A stretch of 64,000 bases of DNA from Nisaea sediminum (GCF_014904705.1 NZ_JACZCQ010000003.1:124001-188000), one strand, 5' to 3'; positions 34,325-43,338 are shown, counted from the first letter of the stretch. Numbers and translations: made by a program. Notes: generated from the letters alone by a model not told the origin.

Positions 34325-36316
34325 CTAACGACCGATGCTTCGATTTTCCGGAAAGGCAAGATCGACCGTCGTTCCCTCGCCGAGAACGCTCTGAAGATCG
34401 ACCGCACCGCCGTGCAGCTCGACGAAACGTTTCACGAGTGACAAGCCGAGGCCCGAGCCCTCGTGGCTGAGCAGGGCTGTTTCCCGCACCTGAACGAACG
34501 GTTCCAGAACACGAGCCAGGTGCTCTTCCGGAATACCGATCCCGGTATCCCGGACCTTGATATGGATGCATTCCGCATCATCCCGCTCCGACAGGATCAG
34601 AACCTTCCCGCCACGGTCCGTGAACTTGATCGCATTGGAGACGAGATTCATGACCATCTGCCGGATCAGCCTGGTGTCCGCGCGCAAATAAGCGGCATTC
34701 TCGCCGACCTCGACCTCGAGCGAGATCCCCCGTGATTCTGCGAGGCGTCGAAATCCGCGGCAGACGAAATCAAAAGCGGTCGCGAGTTCGACCTCATCTT
34801 CGGAGAGCTCAAACGTGGAAGATTCGATTTTGGAGAGATCCAGCACGTCGTCCACGAGCGAGAGGAGATGCCTGCCCGAGGTCACAACATCGTTGGCATA
34901 TTCTACATATTGCGGTTTTCCGACCGGCCCCAGCATCTGATCGCGGATAATCTCCGAAAAGCCGATGATCGAATTGAGCGGCGTCCTCAGCTCGTGGCTC
35001 ATTCCGGCGAGAAAATTACTCTTCGCCCTGTTGGCCGCCTCGGCGTGCTCCCACGCCTTCCGCAGTCGGCGTTCGGTCGCCACCTGTTCGTCGATGGACC
35101 GGTCCGCGCCGCGATAGCCGACGAAACGTCCGCTTGAGCTATAGAGCGGCTTTCCGGAAGAGGAAATCCAGCTTTTCGTGCCGTCTGGCCGATCGACGAA
35201 GAAAACGAAATTCGCGAACGGGATCTGTTGCCCCATCGTCGCACTGTGTTCGCGCAAAGCCGCTTCCGACATGCCGGTCACATCGCATTCGGACAAACGA
35301 CGGCCGAGGAAATCCGACGCCGGACGGCCGACAATTTTTTCGAACGCCCCCGATACATATGTAAACCTCTGATCTGCATCGGTTTCCCACAAATAATCGA
35401 AGACAATCTCAGCATGGTCCCGGAAGCGGGCCTCGCTACGGGCCAGCAAGCCGATCTGACGAAGCGCCAGGAAGAGCGCACCGGCGAACAGGGTATTGAC
35501 GAAAAGCACGGGGATCATCGGGCTTACGAGCCCCGAACTCGAGCCATGCGCCCTCACCTCCAGGCGATAAACCTGGTCGAGAACCGTCAGTTCGTGAGAC
35601 AGGCTAGAGACGACCGGCTTATCCGGGGTATTCGACTGTTCGGCCACGAACGCGTCTCCATGATAGAGACCGACCGAAATCCGGCCACGAGGATCGAGCG
35701 CCGCGATGCTGTCGACGAGGTCGTTGAACCGAAGAACGACATTGACCAGCCCCAACGTCTCGCCCCCGCGCGCAACGGGGAAATAGCCCGCGAATCCGCG
35801 CCCGCCTTGCAAAAGCGTGACCGGACCCGTCGCATGCGGCCGTCCGTCCTTGCGAACCGCCGCTATTACGCTCCCCGGTCCATCCAATGCACTCAGGTTC
35901 CGGTCCTTGACCGCCTCGTTCCCTTCCAGAGGAACAATCCAGCGCGCGACCCCTTCGCGATCGACCCAATTCACCGCCTGGACGCCACTGAAATTCTCGT
36001 GGAACGCCCTCGCCAGTTTCACGAATTGTGCCTCTTCGACCGTCGCGTCTGACATCGCCAATTGCGCAACCAGTCCGGCGATCGAACGAAACCGCGTGTC
36101 GAGGTAGTTCTGAAGGTTCTGCGCGATGTGGGCACGGGCGAACGCATGCTGCGCGGCCCGCTCCTCATTGTCACGCGCCTCGATCATAAGTTGCGCATAT
36201 AACGCGGCTGCCAAAACGACAACGAAAGCAAGCGCCGATATCGCGGCCGGCGCGCGCGTCACCCGCTCGCTGAAAAATGACGAGAGCCGGTTCTTTTGCT
36301 TGGTGTGACCTGGCAC
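34325..36316 (-). CDS. Membrane sensor histidine kinase (CHASE-PAS-HisKA-HATPase)
   Basis: I favour GTG 36316 (663 residues), with GGAAAG nine bases upstream, over TTG 36346. A first membrane helix (AISALAFVVVLAAALYAQLMI) is followed by a periplasmic CHASE domain (HIAQNLQNYLDTRFRSIAGL; FSGVQAVNWVDREGVARWIVP) and a second helix near FVNTLFAGALFLALRQIGLL. Then come a PAS domain (YLWETDADQRFTYVSGAFEKIVG), HisKA with His441 in SHELRTPLNS, and HATPase boxes (NAIKFTD, DTGIGIPEE, EGSGLGLSLVKRFVELHGG). CHASE binds small external ligands; which one is unknown. No receiver is attached and no response regulator is adjacent. Confidence 0.9.
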   Translation of the reverse strand: MPGHTKQKNRLSSFFSERVTRAPAAISALAFVVVLAAALYAQLMIEARDNEERAAQHAFARAHIAQNLQNYLDTRFRSIAGLVAQLAMSDATVEEAQFVKLARAFHENFSGVQAVNWVDREGVARWIVPLEGNEAVKDRNLSALDGPGSVIAAVRKDGRPHATGPVTLLQGGRGFAGYFPVARGGETLGLVNVVLRFNDLVDSIAALDPRGRISVGLYHGDAFVAEQSNTPDKPVVSSLSHELTVLDQVYRLEVRAHGSSSGLVSPMIPVLFVNTLFAGALFLALRQIGLLARSEARFRDHAEIVFDYLWETDADQRFTYVSGAFEKIVGRPASDFLGRRLSECDVTGMSEAALREHSATMGQQIPFANFVFFVDRPDGTKSWISSSGKPLYSSSGRFVGYRGADRSIDEQVATERRLRKAWEHAEAANRAKSNFLAGMSHELRTPLNSIIGFSEIIRDQMLGPVGKPQYVEYANDVVTSGRHLLSLVDDVLDLSKIESSTFELSEDEVELATAFDFVCRGFRRLAESRGISLEVEVGENAAYLRADTRLIRQMVMNLVSNAIKFTDRGGKVLILSERDDAECIHIKVRDTGIGIPEEHLARVLEPFVQVRETALLSHEGSGLGLSLVKRFVELHGGAVDLQSVLGEGTTVDLAFPENRSIGR

Positions 36317-36455
36317 GATCGCGAGCTTTCCGTTCCTGCAGACCAAAACGTTGGATCGATAGAGATCGCGATGCTGTCTGCCTTTTTCGACTATCTCCGG
36401 ATAAGCTTAACGAAAGGTTTTCCAACCGGTACTAGCGCGCCCGATTGCGCACTCT

Positions 36456-38393
36456 CTAACTAAAAAAAGCATCCAGGCGCCCTTGGCGAAAGGCCCGAAC
36501 GGCAAAACGGGCCGGGTCGCCGGCCAGCCCCGCCGCCATCTCAAGCGGCCAGACCTCCCCGAACAGCCTTGCCGCCAGCAGTTCAGCCGCCAATGGCGCA
36601 GTGACGAACCCGCGCGAGCCGAGCCCACCGAGCACGAGAATGTTCGATGCCGGAAGGAGAGGTCCTCCGCGCGGAACCGGTTTCGCGAAAGCCGACCGCA
36701 GATCCATTCCGTCCGGCACCGCGCCGAACAACGGCACCCGGTCCGGCGTCACGGCCCGCAGCCGCGCACGGCCAGCCCAGGTCGCATCCGGACTGGAGAC
36801 AAAAGCCGACAGACAGGGCGGAAGGTTGGAATGGTTGCGCCGGTGATCCTCATCGGTCACCGCATCTTCCCATCCCGGGCCGATCCGGTTCACTGGATCG
36901 TGCGTCGCCCCCAGGAGACGGATGCCGTCCCGCACAGGCGACAGATAACCGCCCCAGGAAAGTGCGCATCTGAGTTGGTCGTCCTGCCCGGGCGCCGGGA
37001 CCATTGAGAGCTGGCCGCGCACGGGCGCGAGCGGAAGCCAATCGCCAGCGGAAAAGCTTCCGTTCTCAATGCCGGCCGCAAGAATCACCGTATCGGCCTC
37101 ACCAAGAATGTCACCACGATCGTCAAGCAGCCTCAAACCGCTTCCGGTCCGCGCCAGACTGTCGACACGGCGGGCGACACACGGAGTCCCCTCCATCCAA
37201 TCGCGGAGCAACTTTTCCGTCCCGAGGAGTCCCGCATCGGCATGGAAAAGTCCCGGGCAGTCCAGTTCCACTCCGGCGACATCGCTCGCTCCCGCGGCAT
37301 CCAGAAGTTCGGCGCGGGCGGCCGGATGCCAGTCATGTCCGCGCGCCTTCTCCGCCCGGACGAACGATGCCTCCTGCTCGAGCATGACCAGAACGCCGAC
37401 CGGGTCCCAGGCATCGCTTCTGCCATATTGCTCGACCGCATAACGGTAGGCCGCAGCATGGAACCTGGCGGCCGGGCTGTCGCCCGCATCCATGCGCGGC
37501 ATGACGAGCGCCAAGGGATTCCCCGAGGCCCCCGATCCGACGCCGCCGGCATCGTAGAGATCGGGCGTAACCCCTCGCCGCCGAAACGCGCGGACCAGCG
37601 ACGCGCCGGCAATGCCGCCGCCGACGATGGCGATACGCATGTTCCGGCCGCGCTCCACCACCGGCGAAACCAGCCGTGCAAAGTCGGTTTGCCCGGCAGG
37701 CGCATTGTCTTGTTTCCGAGCCACGGACATCTCGCGCTTGCGCCCGAAGCCCGGGATTTTGGTGACCTCGAATCCGGCGGCGGCCAGCCCCCGGCGCACC
37801 GCCCCCGCCGACGTGAAGGTGGCAAGCGTGCCGCCCTTGGCAGTCAAGCGCCCGATCCCCGTCAGCACCTCCTCGCGCCACATCTCCGGATTGCGCGAAG
37901 GGGCGAAGCCGTCGAGGAACCAGGCATCGATGCGGGCCTTCAGTTTCGGGAGCAAGGCTCCTGCCTCGCCAACGGCGAGTGTCAGGACGATTCCCCACTC
38001 CTCGAAGTGAACGCGGTGCAGCCCCGGCACCGGATCAGGATAGCGTTCGGCCAGCGCGCCGGCGACCTCGGCGATTTCGAGCCACCGTTCGAGCGCGCGG
38101 CGGCACTCCCCGGCGGCGAGCGGAAAGCCCTCTATGCTCACATAATGCAATAGCGCGCCGGGCGAGCGCGTCCGGCGCCAGAGATCGGCGACCGCGCAGA
38201 AATTGAGACCGGTCCCGAAGCCGGTCTCGCCAATGGTGAAGGAATCCCGCCCGACCCAGGCGTCCGGAAGTCCGTTTCCATCCAGAAAGACATGACAGGT
38301 CTCGGCGAGGCCGTCCTCGGCGGAGAAATAGACGTCGCCGAACCGCTCCGAAAACGGGAGAGATCCTTCCTGCCAACTCAGGTTCGGGGAAAT
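36456..38393 (-). CDS. mnmC: Bifunctional tRNA U34 modification enzyme MnmC (MnmD methyltransferase + FAD oxidoreductase)
   Basis: The 645-residue product fuses an N-terminal MnmD methyltransferase (RFGDVYFSAEDGLAET, GETGFGTGLNF, and the hallmark DAWFLDGFAPSRNPEMW) with a C-terminal FAD oxidoreductase (IAIVGGGIAGASLVRAFRRRG; GLGSRGFVTAPLAAELLA). MnmC converts cmnm5s2U34 to nm5s2U and then mnm5s2U in tRNA. No ATG, GTG or TTG lies in frame between the cupin stop and the conserved N-terminus. A perfect AAGGAGG (38408-38402) lies eight bases before an ATT at 38393, which I take as the start; it gives the usual N-terminal length. The cupin gene ends 38 bp upstream. Confidence 0.88.
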   Translation of the reverse strand: MSPNLSWQEGSLPFSERFGDVYFSAEDGLAETCHVFLDGNGLPDAWVGRDSFTIGETGFGTGLNFCAVADLWRRTRSPGALLHYVSIEGFPLAAGECRRALERWLEIAEVAGALAERYPDPVPGLHRVHFEEWGIVLTLAVGEAGALLPKLKARIDAWFLDGFAPSRNPEMWREEVLTGIGRLTAKGGTLATFTSAGAVRRGLAAAGFEVTKIPGFGRKREMSVARKQDNAPAGQTDFARLVSPVVERGRNMRIAIVGGGIAGASLVRAFRRRGVTPDLYDAGGVGSGASGNPLALVMPRMDAGDSPAARFHAAAYRYAVEQYGRSDAWDPVGVLVMLEQEASFVRAEKARGHDWHPAARAELLDAAGASDVAGVELDCPGLFHADAGLLGTEKLLRDWMEGTPCVARRVDSLARTGSGLRLLDDRGDILGEADTVILAAGIENGSFSAGDWLPLAPVRGQLSMVPAPGQDDQLRCALSWGGYLSPVRDGIRLLGATHDPVNRIGPGWEDAVTDEDHRRNHSNLPPCLSAFVSSPDATWAGRARLRAVTPDRVPLFGAVPDGMDLRSAFAKPVPRGGPLLPASNILVLGGLGSRGFVTAPLAAELLAARLFGEVWPLEMAAGLAGDPARFAVRAFRQGRLDAFFS

Positions 38394-38401
38394 GGTCCGG
38401 C

Positions 38402-38408
38402 CCTCCTT
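38402..38408 (-). promoter_or_regulatory. Strong Shine-Dalgarno AAGGAGG in front of an ATT codon (mnmC)
   Basis: Read leftward, AAGGAGG at 38408-38402 is followed after eight bases by ATT at 38393-38391. The optimal spacing and full complementarity to 16S rRNA decide the mnmC start, since no ordinary start codon is available in frame. Confidence 0.7.
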
Positions 38409-38431
38409 GTCCGGCGGGCCGCGTCGCCCGT

Positions 38432-38827
38432 TCAGCTCTCCGGCGCCTCGACTTCGTAGGTCTTGAAATTCGCCGGCGCAACGACCTCGATCAGCTCGAG
38501 ATCCTCGGAATGTTCTATTTCGCGATGTTTGATCATCGGTGGCTGCAAAACACAATCGCCCTCCTTGATCATGTGCACGCCCTGCCCTTCATATTCGAAC
38601 TTCGCCCAGCCCTTCAGGACGTAGAACATCTGGAACGTACAGTCATGCACGTGCCAGGCACCGGTGGCGTTGTGTCCGTCCCGCGCCTTGATGACATGAG
38701 AGACCACATCGCCTTTGGAGGCGTCCTCGATCCCGAGATCGCGATATTCGAAATAGCTCCGGAGCCCACGCGCGACGAACGGATGCTCATCCCCGACGTG
38801 ATGCAGGAACTCGTGTTTTTCCGTCAT
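38432..38827 (-). CDS. Cupin domain protein
   Basis: A 131-residue single-domain cupin. The metal-binding motif is WHVHDCTFQMFYVLKGWAKF, with a first half GxHxHx(E) variant, followed by the conserved strand EGQGVHMIKEGDCVLQPPMIKHREIEHS. The C-terminus ends in an acidic tail. The metal and substrate are unknown; small cupins of this size include metabolite-binding and dioxygenase proteins. The start is ATG 38827. It lies just upstream of mnmC on the same strand, possibly in one transcript. Confidence 0.78.
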   Translation of the reverse strand: MTEKHEFLHHVGDEHPFVARGLRSYFEYRDLGIEDASKGDVVSHVIKARDGHNATGAWHVHDCTFQMFYVLKGWAKFEYEGQGVHMIKEGDCVLQPPMIKHREIEHSEDLELIEVVAPANFKTYEVEAPES

Positions 38828-38941
38828 GTTTTTCCTCCCACTGACTTTGGAATCAGTCTAGCGTTCGCTCGGTGCCGGCCTCAAGCGAAGCCGCATCGAA
38901 ACAGGCCTTCAGGCCGGAACAATGAAAAGTCGGAGAATGAT

Positions 38942-39187
38942 ATGTCGGACTCGGATGCGGGAGTTCTGCCGGACGACGAACAGAAACGCGTTGCGCTGAA
39001 ACTCATCCTCGAGGCCTGGGACGAGGCCGTGGACCAGGGCTGCGCTCCGGAGATGGTCGCCTCATCCGCAATCTTTGCGGCCCTGACCGATATGATCGAG
39101 AATTACGGCGAGCAGGCCGTCGCGGACATGGTGGCCGAATGGCCCGACCGGATCCGCGAAGGAGAATTCACGCTCGCGTCGAAGTAA
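38942..39187 (+). CDS. Hypothetical small acidic protein
   Basis: An 81-residue acidic, helical protein from ATG 38942, preceded by CGGAGA. The sequence (LKLILEAWDEAVDQGCAPEMVASSAIFAALTDMI...) suggests one compact helical domain. I do not recognise a family, though small proteins of this kind recur in Rhodospirillales. It is divergent from the cupin and stands 24 bp before the SDR on the same strand, likely in its operon. Confidence 0.65.
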   Translation: MSDSDAGVLPDDEQKRVALKLILEAWDEAVDQGCAPEMVASSAIFAALTDMIENYGEQAVADMVAEWPDRIREGEFTLASK

Positions 39188-39211
39188 CACCGGACCGGCC
39201 AACGAGTCCGG

Positions 39212-39997
39212 ATGGCAAATAAACAAGGCTTGGGGAGAAGCGCATTGAAGGACGGGGATTTCACCGGTCGCTCCGCGATCGTGACGGGCGGCGCGAAGGG
39301 CATCGGCCTTGCCGTTGCCAAACGCATTCTGGAGCGCGGGGGCAAGGTCGCCCTTTGGGACGTGGATGCGGACGCGCTCGCGGCCCGTGTCTCGGAACTC
39401 GGAAATCCTTCGGGTCTGTCGGCGGCGACGGTCGATGTCAGTTCGGAAGCGAGCGTGGCCGTCGGTCACGCCAATTCGGTCGGCGCCATCGGACCGATCG
39501 ACCTGCTGGTCAACAGCGCCGGCATCATCGGACCGACGGTTCCGACCACCTCCTACGCGTTGCCGGATTGGAAACGGGTCATCGATATCGACCTGACGGG
39601 CGTCTTTCTATGCTCGAAAACCATCGCACCTGGCATGGTCGAGCGCGGCTTCGGGCGGATCGTCAACATCGCCTCGATCGCCGGCAAGGAAGGCACGCCG
39701 AACGCCCCGGCCTACAGCGCGGCGAAAGCCGGCGTAATCGCTTTCACCAAGGCGATGAGCAAAGAGCTTGTGAATACCGGCGTCCTCATCAATTCCATCG
39801 CGCCCGGACCGATTGAAACCGAGATGGTTGCGAACGCGGACCCGAAGCATGTCGAGATCATGATTTCGAAATGTCCGATGGGACGCCTCGGCACCGCGGA
39901 GGAAGTCGCCACCATGGTGTGCTGGCTGCTCTCGGAGGACTGCACCTTCAATACAGGCGCCTGTTTCGACCTGTCCGGCGGCCGCGCCGTCTACTGA
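39212..39997 (+). CDS. Short-chain dehydrogenase/reductase
   Basis: A 261-residue classical SDR: TGGAKGIG at 25-32, an Asp at the end of beta-2 (ALWDVD, Asp50) that favours NAD over NADP, NSAG at 101-104, and catalytic Ser155, Tyr168 and Lys172. ATG 39212 lacks a ribosome site; TTG 39245, seven bases after GGGGAG, would start 11 codons later and still keep the whole fold, so the true start may be there. It is followed by the SCP2-like gene 20 bp downstream. Substrate unknown. Confidence 0.88.
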   Translation: MANKQGLGRSALKDGDFTGRSAIVTGGAKGIGLAVAKRILERGGKVALWDVDADALAARVSELGNPSGLSAATVDVSSEASVAVGHANSVGAIGPIDLLVNSAGIIGPTVPTTSYALPDWKRVIDIDLTGVFLCSKTIAPGMVERGFGRIVNIASIAGKEGTPNAPAYSAAKAGVIAFTKAMSKELVNTGVLINSIAPGPIETEMVANADPKHVEIMISKCPMGRLGTAEEVATMVCWLLSEDCTFNTGACFDLSGGRAVY

Positions 39998-40017
39998 CCC
40001 CGGAGAGACCCAGTTCC

Positions 40018-40392
40018 ATGTTCGACTGCCTGACAGATGCCGTCGCCAGCCGCCCGCACCTTCGCCATATCGGCCGCTACATGCGGTCGGCTTTCTTGCT
40101 CGAGGTCGGCGACACGCCCTATCACGTCACGGTCGAGAACGGCGCCGTCAGCGCCGTCGAGGTGGGCCCCTTCAAGATGCGGAGCTGGGACTTCGCCATT
40201 CGTGCGCCGCGGGAGGTCTGGGAGACATTCTGGTCCGACGCACCGCCGCCGGGCTATCAGGACCTCTTCGCGATGACCCGCTACGGACATGCCCGGCTTG
40301 AAGGCAACACCGCGCCGCTGCTGCACAATCTGCGCTACGTGAAGGAACTGCTCGCGCTTCCCCGGACCCTGCGTCAGGAGGCGGGGAAATGA
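40018..40392 (+). CDS. SCP2-like sterol-carrier-type small protein
   Basis: A 124-residue protein with the SCP2 pattern: a short helix, then strands with YHVTVENGAVSAVEVGPF, an amphipathic helix with the conserved Trp (PREVWETFWSDAPPPGYQD), and LEGNTAPLLHNLRYVKELLALPR at the end. Such domains bind lipid or acyl-CoA. The match is by pattern only. Its stop overlaps the hydrolase start as ATGA, so the two are translationally coupled. Confidence 0.65.
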   Translation: MFDCLTDAVASRPHLRHIGRYMRSAFLLEVGDTPYHVTVENGAVSAVEVGPFKMRSWDFAIRAPREVWETFWSDAPPPGYQDLFAMTRYGHARLEGNTAPLLHNLRYVKELLALPRTLRQEAGK

Positions 40393-41240
40393 GCGCCAGG
40401 ATCGAGCCGATTGCCGGCCGTTACGTGCATCTCGAGATCGAGGGCCGACCCTACCGGATCTATTTCGAGGAAGCCGGCAGCGGTATCCCCCTGCTCTGCC
40501 TGCACACCGCGGGGGCGCATTCGAGCCAGTACCGGCATCTGATGTGTGATGGCGCTGTCACCGACCGGTTCCGGGTCATCGCCTTCGACCTGCCGTGGCA
40601 TGGCAAGTCGAACCCGCCGGAAGGCTGGCAGGACGAGGAATACAAACTGACCAGTAGCTTCTATGTCGCCGCCGTCGAGGCCTTTACCGAAGCGCTCGAC
40701 CTCGATCGCCCTGTGGTGATGGGCTGCTCAATGGGTGGCCGGGTCGTCGTTCGTCTTGCGCTTGAGAAGGGCGCCGCGCTCCGGGCCGTTATCGGCCTAG
40801 AAGGCTCGGACCATCCCTCGCCCTGGTATGACAACAGCTGGCTGGAAAGCCCGGAGTTCCTGCGCGGAGATTTCTGCGCCGCCCTCGTCTCCGGCCTCGT
40901 CGCGCCGCAAAGCCCGGACGAGTTCCGCTGGGAAACGCTCTGGCACTACTATCAAGGCGGCCCCGAGGTCTTTAAGGGCGACATGCATTTCTACCGCACC
41001 GACAGCGACTATGCGCGCCAGAGCGCAACCATAGACACCAGGGTCTGCCCGGTCTTCCTGATGACGGGCGAATACGACTATTCCTGCACGCCGGAGGACA
41101 CGATCGAGACCGCCAAGCGCATTCCCGGCGCGGAAGCGATCATCATGAAGGAGATGGGTCACTTCCCGATGTCGGAAAACCCCGACGCCTTCCGCGAACA
41201 ATTGCTGCCCGTTCTGGCGCGGATCGCCGGGAAGGAGTGA
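40389..41240 (+). CDS. Alpha/beta hydrolase
   Basis: A 283-residue hydrolase with an oxyanion-type [10 protein letters not shown] loop, the Gly-Lys turn (DLPWHGKS), nucleophile Ser114 in GCSMGGR, acid Asp230 in TGEYDYSC and His258 in [10 protein letters not shown]. The triad is complete. Its ATG overlaps the SCP2-like stop. SDR, lipid-binding-type protein and hydrolase suggest processing of an ester or hydroxy-acid, but no specific pathway is identified. Confidence 0.88.
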   Translation: MSARIEPIAGRYVHLEIEGRPYRIYFEEAGSGIPLLCLHTAGAHSSQYRHLMCDGAVTDRFRVIAFDLPWHGKSNPPEGWQDEEYKLTSSFYVAAVEAFTEALDLDRPVVMGCSMGGRVVVRLALEKGAALRAVIGLEGSDHPSPWYDNSWLESPEFLRGDFCAALVSGLVAPQSPDEFRWETLWHYYQGGPEVFKGDMHFYRTDSDYARQSATIDTRVCPVFLMTGEYDYSCTPEDTIETAKRIPGAEAIIMKEMGHFPMSENPDAFREQLLPVLARIAGKE

Positions 41241-41241
41241 G

Positions 41242-41703
41242 ATGACGGTCGAGAGCGAAATTCGGGACCGCCCCTACTGGAAATCCACGCCGCTCGAGGA
41301 AATGAGCGGCGAGCAGTGGGAAGCACTCTGCGACGGCTGTGGAAAATGCTGTCTGGTGAAGCTGATCGACGATGTGACCGACGAGCTGCATTACACGGAC
41401 GTCGCCTGCAGGCTGCTCGACTGCCATTCCTGCCGCTGCAAGGATTACCCGAACCGAAAGGCCAAGGTGCCGGATTGCGTGATCCTGACGCCGAAACTTC
41501 TCGAGGATCTCGTCTGGATGCCCTCGACCTGCGCCTACCGGCTGGTCAAGGAAGGCAAGGACCTGCCGTTCTGGCATCCTCTCGTCTGCGGCGATCCCGA
41601 GATGGTGCACGAAGCCGGGATTTCGGTCCGGGGACGCGCCGTCTCGGAGGATCTGGTGCCGGACGAGCAACTTATAGAACACATCGTCGAATGGGCCGAA
41701 TGA
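41242..41703 (+). CDS. ycgN: YcgN family cysteine cluster protein (UPF0260)
   Basis: A 153-residue protein with the cysteine cluster CDGCGKCC near its N-terminus, then further Cys in [17 protein letters not shown] and in STCAYR and LVCGDP. This is the complete YcgN pattern, a putative metal-binding cluster of unknown function. It begins one base after the hydrolase stop (ATG 41242), so the two are in one transcript. A short membrane protein follows. Confidence 0.92.
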   Translation: MTVESEIRDRPYWKSTPLEEMSGEQWEALCDGCGKCCLVKLIDDVTDELHYTDVACRLLDCHSCRCKDYPNRKAKVPDCVILTPKLLEDLVWMPSTCAYRLVKEGKDLPFWHPLVCGDPEMVHEAGISVRGRAVSEDLVPDEQLIEHIVEWAE

Positions 41704-41777
41704 CTGAAAGCGGGGCACATCCCCCTTTTATCAATGGAGAAGCGACCCCACTTTTGGACGGGAGAAAGGGGGCTGAT

Positions 41778-41969
41778 ATGAGCCGAGGCATGTGGATACT
41801 GGCCGCGCTACTGGCCGTGATCGCAATGGCGACGATCTATCAGGAGGAGTTCGGCGGCGGCGTCGACCGGCCATGGGCGGCCTGCAAGGAAAGCATGGTC
41901 CAGCAATGGCTTTCCGGGAACTGCACCCCCAGGGACGGCGCGCAGATCAATATCCAGCCGCAAAATTGA
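41778..41969 (+). CDS. Small single-pass membrane protein
   Basis: A 63-residue protein with one hydrophobic helix (MWILAALLAVIAMATIY) near the N-terminus and a short soluble tail with two Cys. ATG 41778 follows AAGGGGG with normal spacing. The same frame also opens at ATG 41700, which overlaps the ycgN stop as ATGA and would add 26 residues. It is soluble on one side only; function unknown. It lies just before the Zur-box operon but is separated from it by the palindrome. Confidence 0.55.
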   Translation: MSRGMWILAALLAVIAMATIYQEEFGGGVDRPWAACKESMVQQWLSGNCTPRDGAQINIQPQN

Positions 41970-42000
41970 ACCTGGAGCATCGATAGTATCTGGTGAAGTT

Positions 42001-42028
42001 AATTTGTTATGTTATAACATCTCAAATT
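42001..42028. promoter_or_regulatory. Zur-type palindromic operator
   Basis: A perfect 12-bp palindrome ATGTTATAACAT (42009-42020) sits inside a longer symmetric site: AATTTG at 42001-42006 mirrors CAAATT at 42023-42028. Twenty-four of 28 positions are symmetric. This matches the Zur zinc-repressor site of alphaproteobacteria as I know it. It ends 27 bp before ATG 42056, where a bound repressor would block the operon promoter. Confidence 0.75.
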
Positions 42029-42055
42029 CAACTCACCGCTCCCGGAGCTCCGAAG

Positions 42056-42595
42056 ATGATCCGTTCCGCATCAGCCGCCGTTCTGCTTGCCGCCCTGGCC
42101 GCCTCACCCGCCGCCGCGAGCGAAACCCGTTCCTCCAGCGCCCATGAACATGGTCATGGACAGCTCAATATCGCTATCGAAGGCAACAGCGTGCTGATGG
42201 AGCTCGAAATCCCCGGTGCGGATATCGTTGGCTTCGAGCATGAAGCGAAATCCGACGCCGACAAGGCCGCAATGACCGACGCAGAGAAGAAGCTGAAGGA
42301 CGGCGCCGCGCTGTTCCATTTCCAAGGGGCCACCTGCACTTTCGCGCAGGCACAGGTCGAAGACGGTCACGAGGATCACGGCAAGCAGCCCGCCGCGCAG
42401 GAGGAGCAGCATTCCGAATTCCACGTGGCCTACGAGATTTCCTGCGACGACGCCTCCAGGCTCACCGGAATCGAGTTCCCCTTCTTCGCCGTCTTTCCGC
42501 ATAGCGAGGAGCTCGACGTGACGGTCCTCGGCGCGCAAGGTCAGTTCAAGTATGAGGTGGAGCGCGATACGCCTATGCTCCCCCTTAAGAACTGA
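42056..42595 (+). CDS. ZrgA-like secreted His-rich metal-binding protein (DUF2796)
   Basis: From ATG 42056 behind GGAG, a 179-residue precursor has a clear Sec signal (VLLAALAASPAAA) and then a His-rich start (SAHEHGHGQ) and a second His/Glu-rich loop (DGHEDHGKQ, EEQHSEFH). The DUF2796 core is present (LEIPGADIVGFEHEA; VAYEISC; EFPFFAVFPHSEELDV). DUF2796 proteins include ZrgA of the Vibrio zrgABCDE zinc-regulated uptake cluster. A Zur-type site lies just upstream, so it should be made in zinc starvation and bind zinc in the periplasm. It leads the operon to 45131. Confidence 0.85.
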   Translation: MIRSASAAVLLAALAASPAAASETRSSSAHEHGHGQLNIAIEGNSVLMELEIPGADIVGFEHEAKSDADKAAMTDAEKKLKDGAALFHFQGATCTFAQAQVEDGHEDHGKQPAAQEEQHSEFHVAYEISCDDASRLTGIEFPFFAVFPHSEELDVTVLGAQGQFKYEVERDTPMLPLKN

Positions 42596-42618
42596 ACTTC
42601 TCTATCCCGGAACGAACC

Positions 42619-43338
42619 GTGGCAGCCCCCCAACTCCGACCAGACGACAGCTCGCCTGCGATTGCCCTCTCGGGTGTGCAATTCGAATGGAAAGGGACCG
42701 GCTTTCGGGTCGCCGTCGACGCGTTCCAGGTTGCACGGGGGGAGCGGGTTCTGCTGCTCGGCCCGTCCGGCGACGGCAAGTCGACCCTGCTGGGCCTGAT
42801 TTGCGGGATCTCGACGCCGGCCGAGGGGAAGATCGAGATCCTCGGCACGGATCTCGCGGCCCTCTCATCGGCGCGGCGCGACCGTTTCCGGGCGGAGCAT
42901 ATCGGCGTGATCTTCCAGATGTTCAATCTGCTTCCCTATGCCTCGGCACTGGAGAATGTGCGCCTCGGCCTTGCCTTCGCTCCCGGACGCGCCCGCCGCG
43001 CAGGCGGGGATGCGGACGCCGCCGACGAGTTGCTGACCCGTCTCGACCTCCCGGAAGGCAAGATGCGGCTCCGCCCGGCCTCCGGTCTCAGCACCGGCCA
43101 GCAGCAGCGTGTCGCCGCCGCCCGCGCTTTGATCGGCGGTCCGGAGCTCATCGTCGCGGACGAACCGACCTCGGCGCTGGACGGCGCCAGCCAGGAGCGT
43201 TTCCTGGACTTGCTCTTCGCGCAACTCGACAGGCTCGGCGCGAGCCTGCTGATGGTGAGCCACGACGAACGCCTTGCACCGCGCTTCGACCGCGTCGTCC
43301 GCACGACCGACGTTCTCAGAACGGAGGCAGCGGCGTGA
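42619..43338 (+). CDS. ABC transporter ATP-binding protein (MacB/LolD type)
   Basis: A 239-residue ATPase starting at GTG 42619. Walker A is GPSGDGKST (48-56), the Q-loop is in IFQMFNLLPY, the ABC signature LSTGQQQRVAAARAL is complete, and Walker B is LIVADEPTSALDG. The type fits the MacB/LolD branch that partners FtsX-like permeases. The stop overlaps the permease start (GTGA). As the second gene of the Zur-box operon it powers the metal-linked machine. Confidence 0.92.
   Translation: MAAPQLRPDDSSPAIALSGVQFEWKGTGFRVAVDAFQVARGERVLLLGPSGDGKSTLLGLICGISTPAEGKIEILGTDLAALSSARRDRFRAEHIGVIFQMFNLLPYASALENVRLGLAFAPGRARRAGGDADAADELLTRLDLPEGKMRLRPASGLSTGQQQRVAAARALIGGPELIVADEPTSALDGASQERFLDLLFAQLDRLGASLLMVSHDERLAPRFDRVVRTTDVLRTEAAA

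Noticed and set aside
38394-38555. Upstream extension of mnmC to TTG 38555
   Set aside because: It would lie inside the cupin gene and add residues that match nothing in MnmC, while the SD-ATT pair gives the normal N-terminus.
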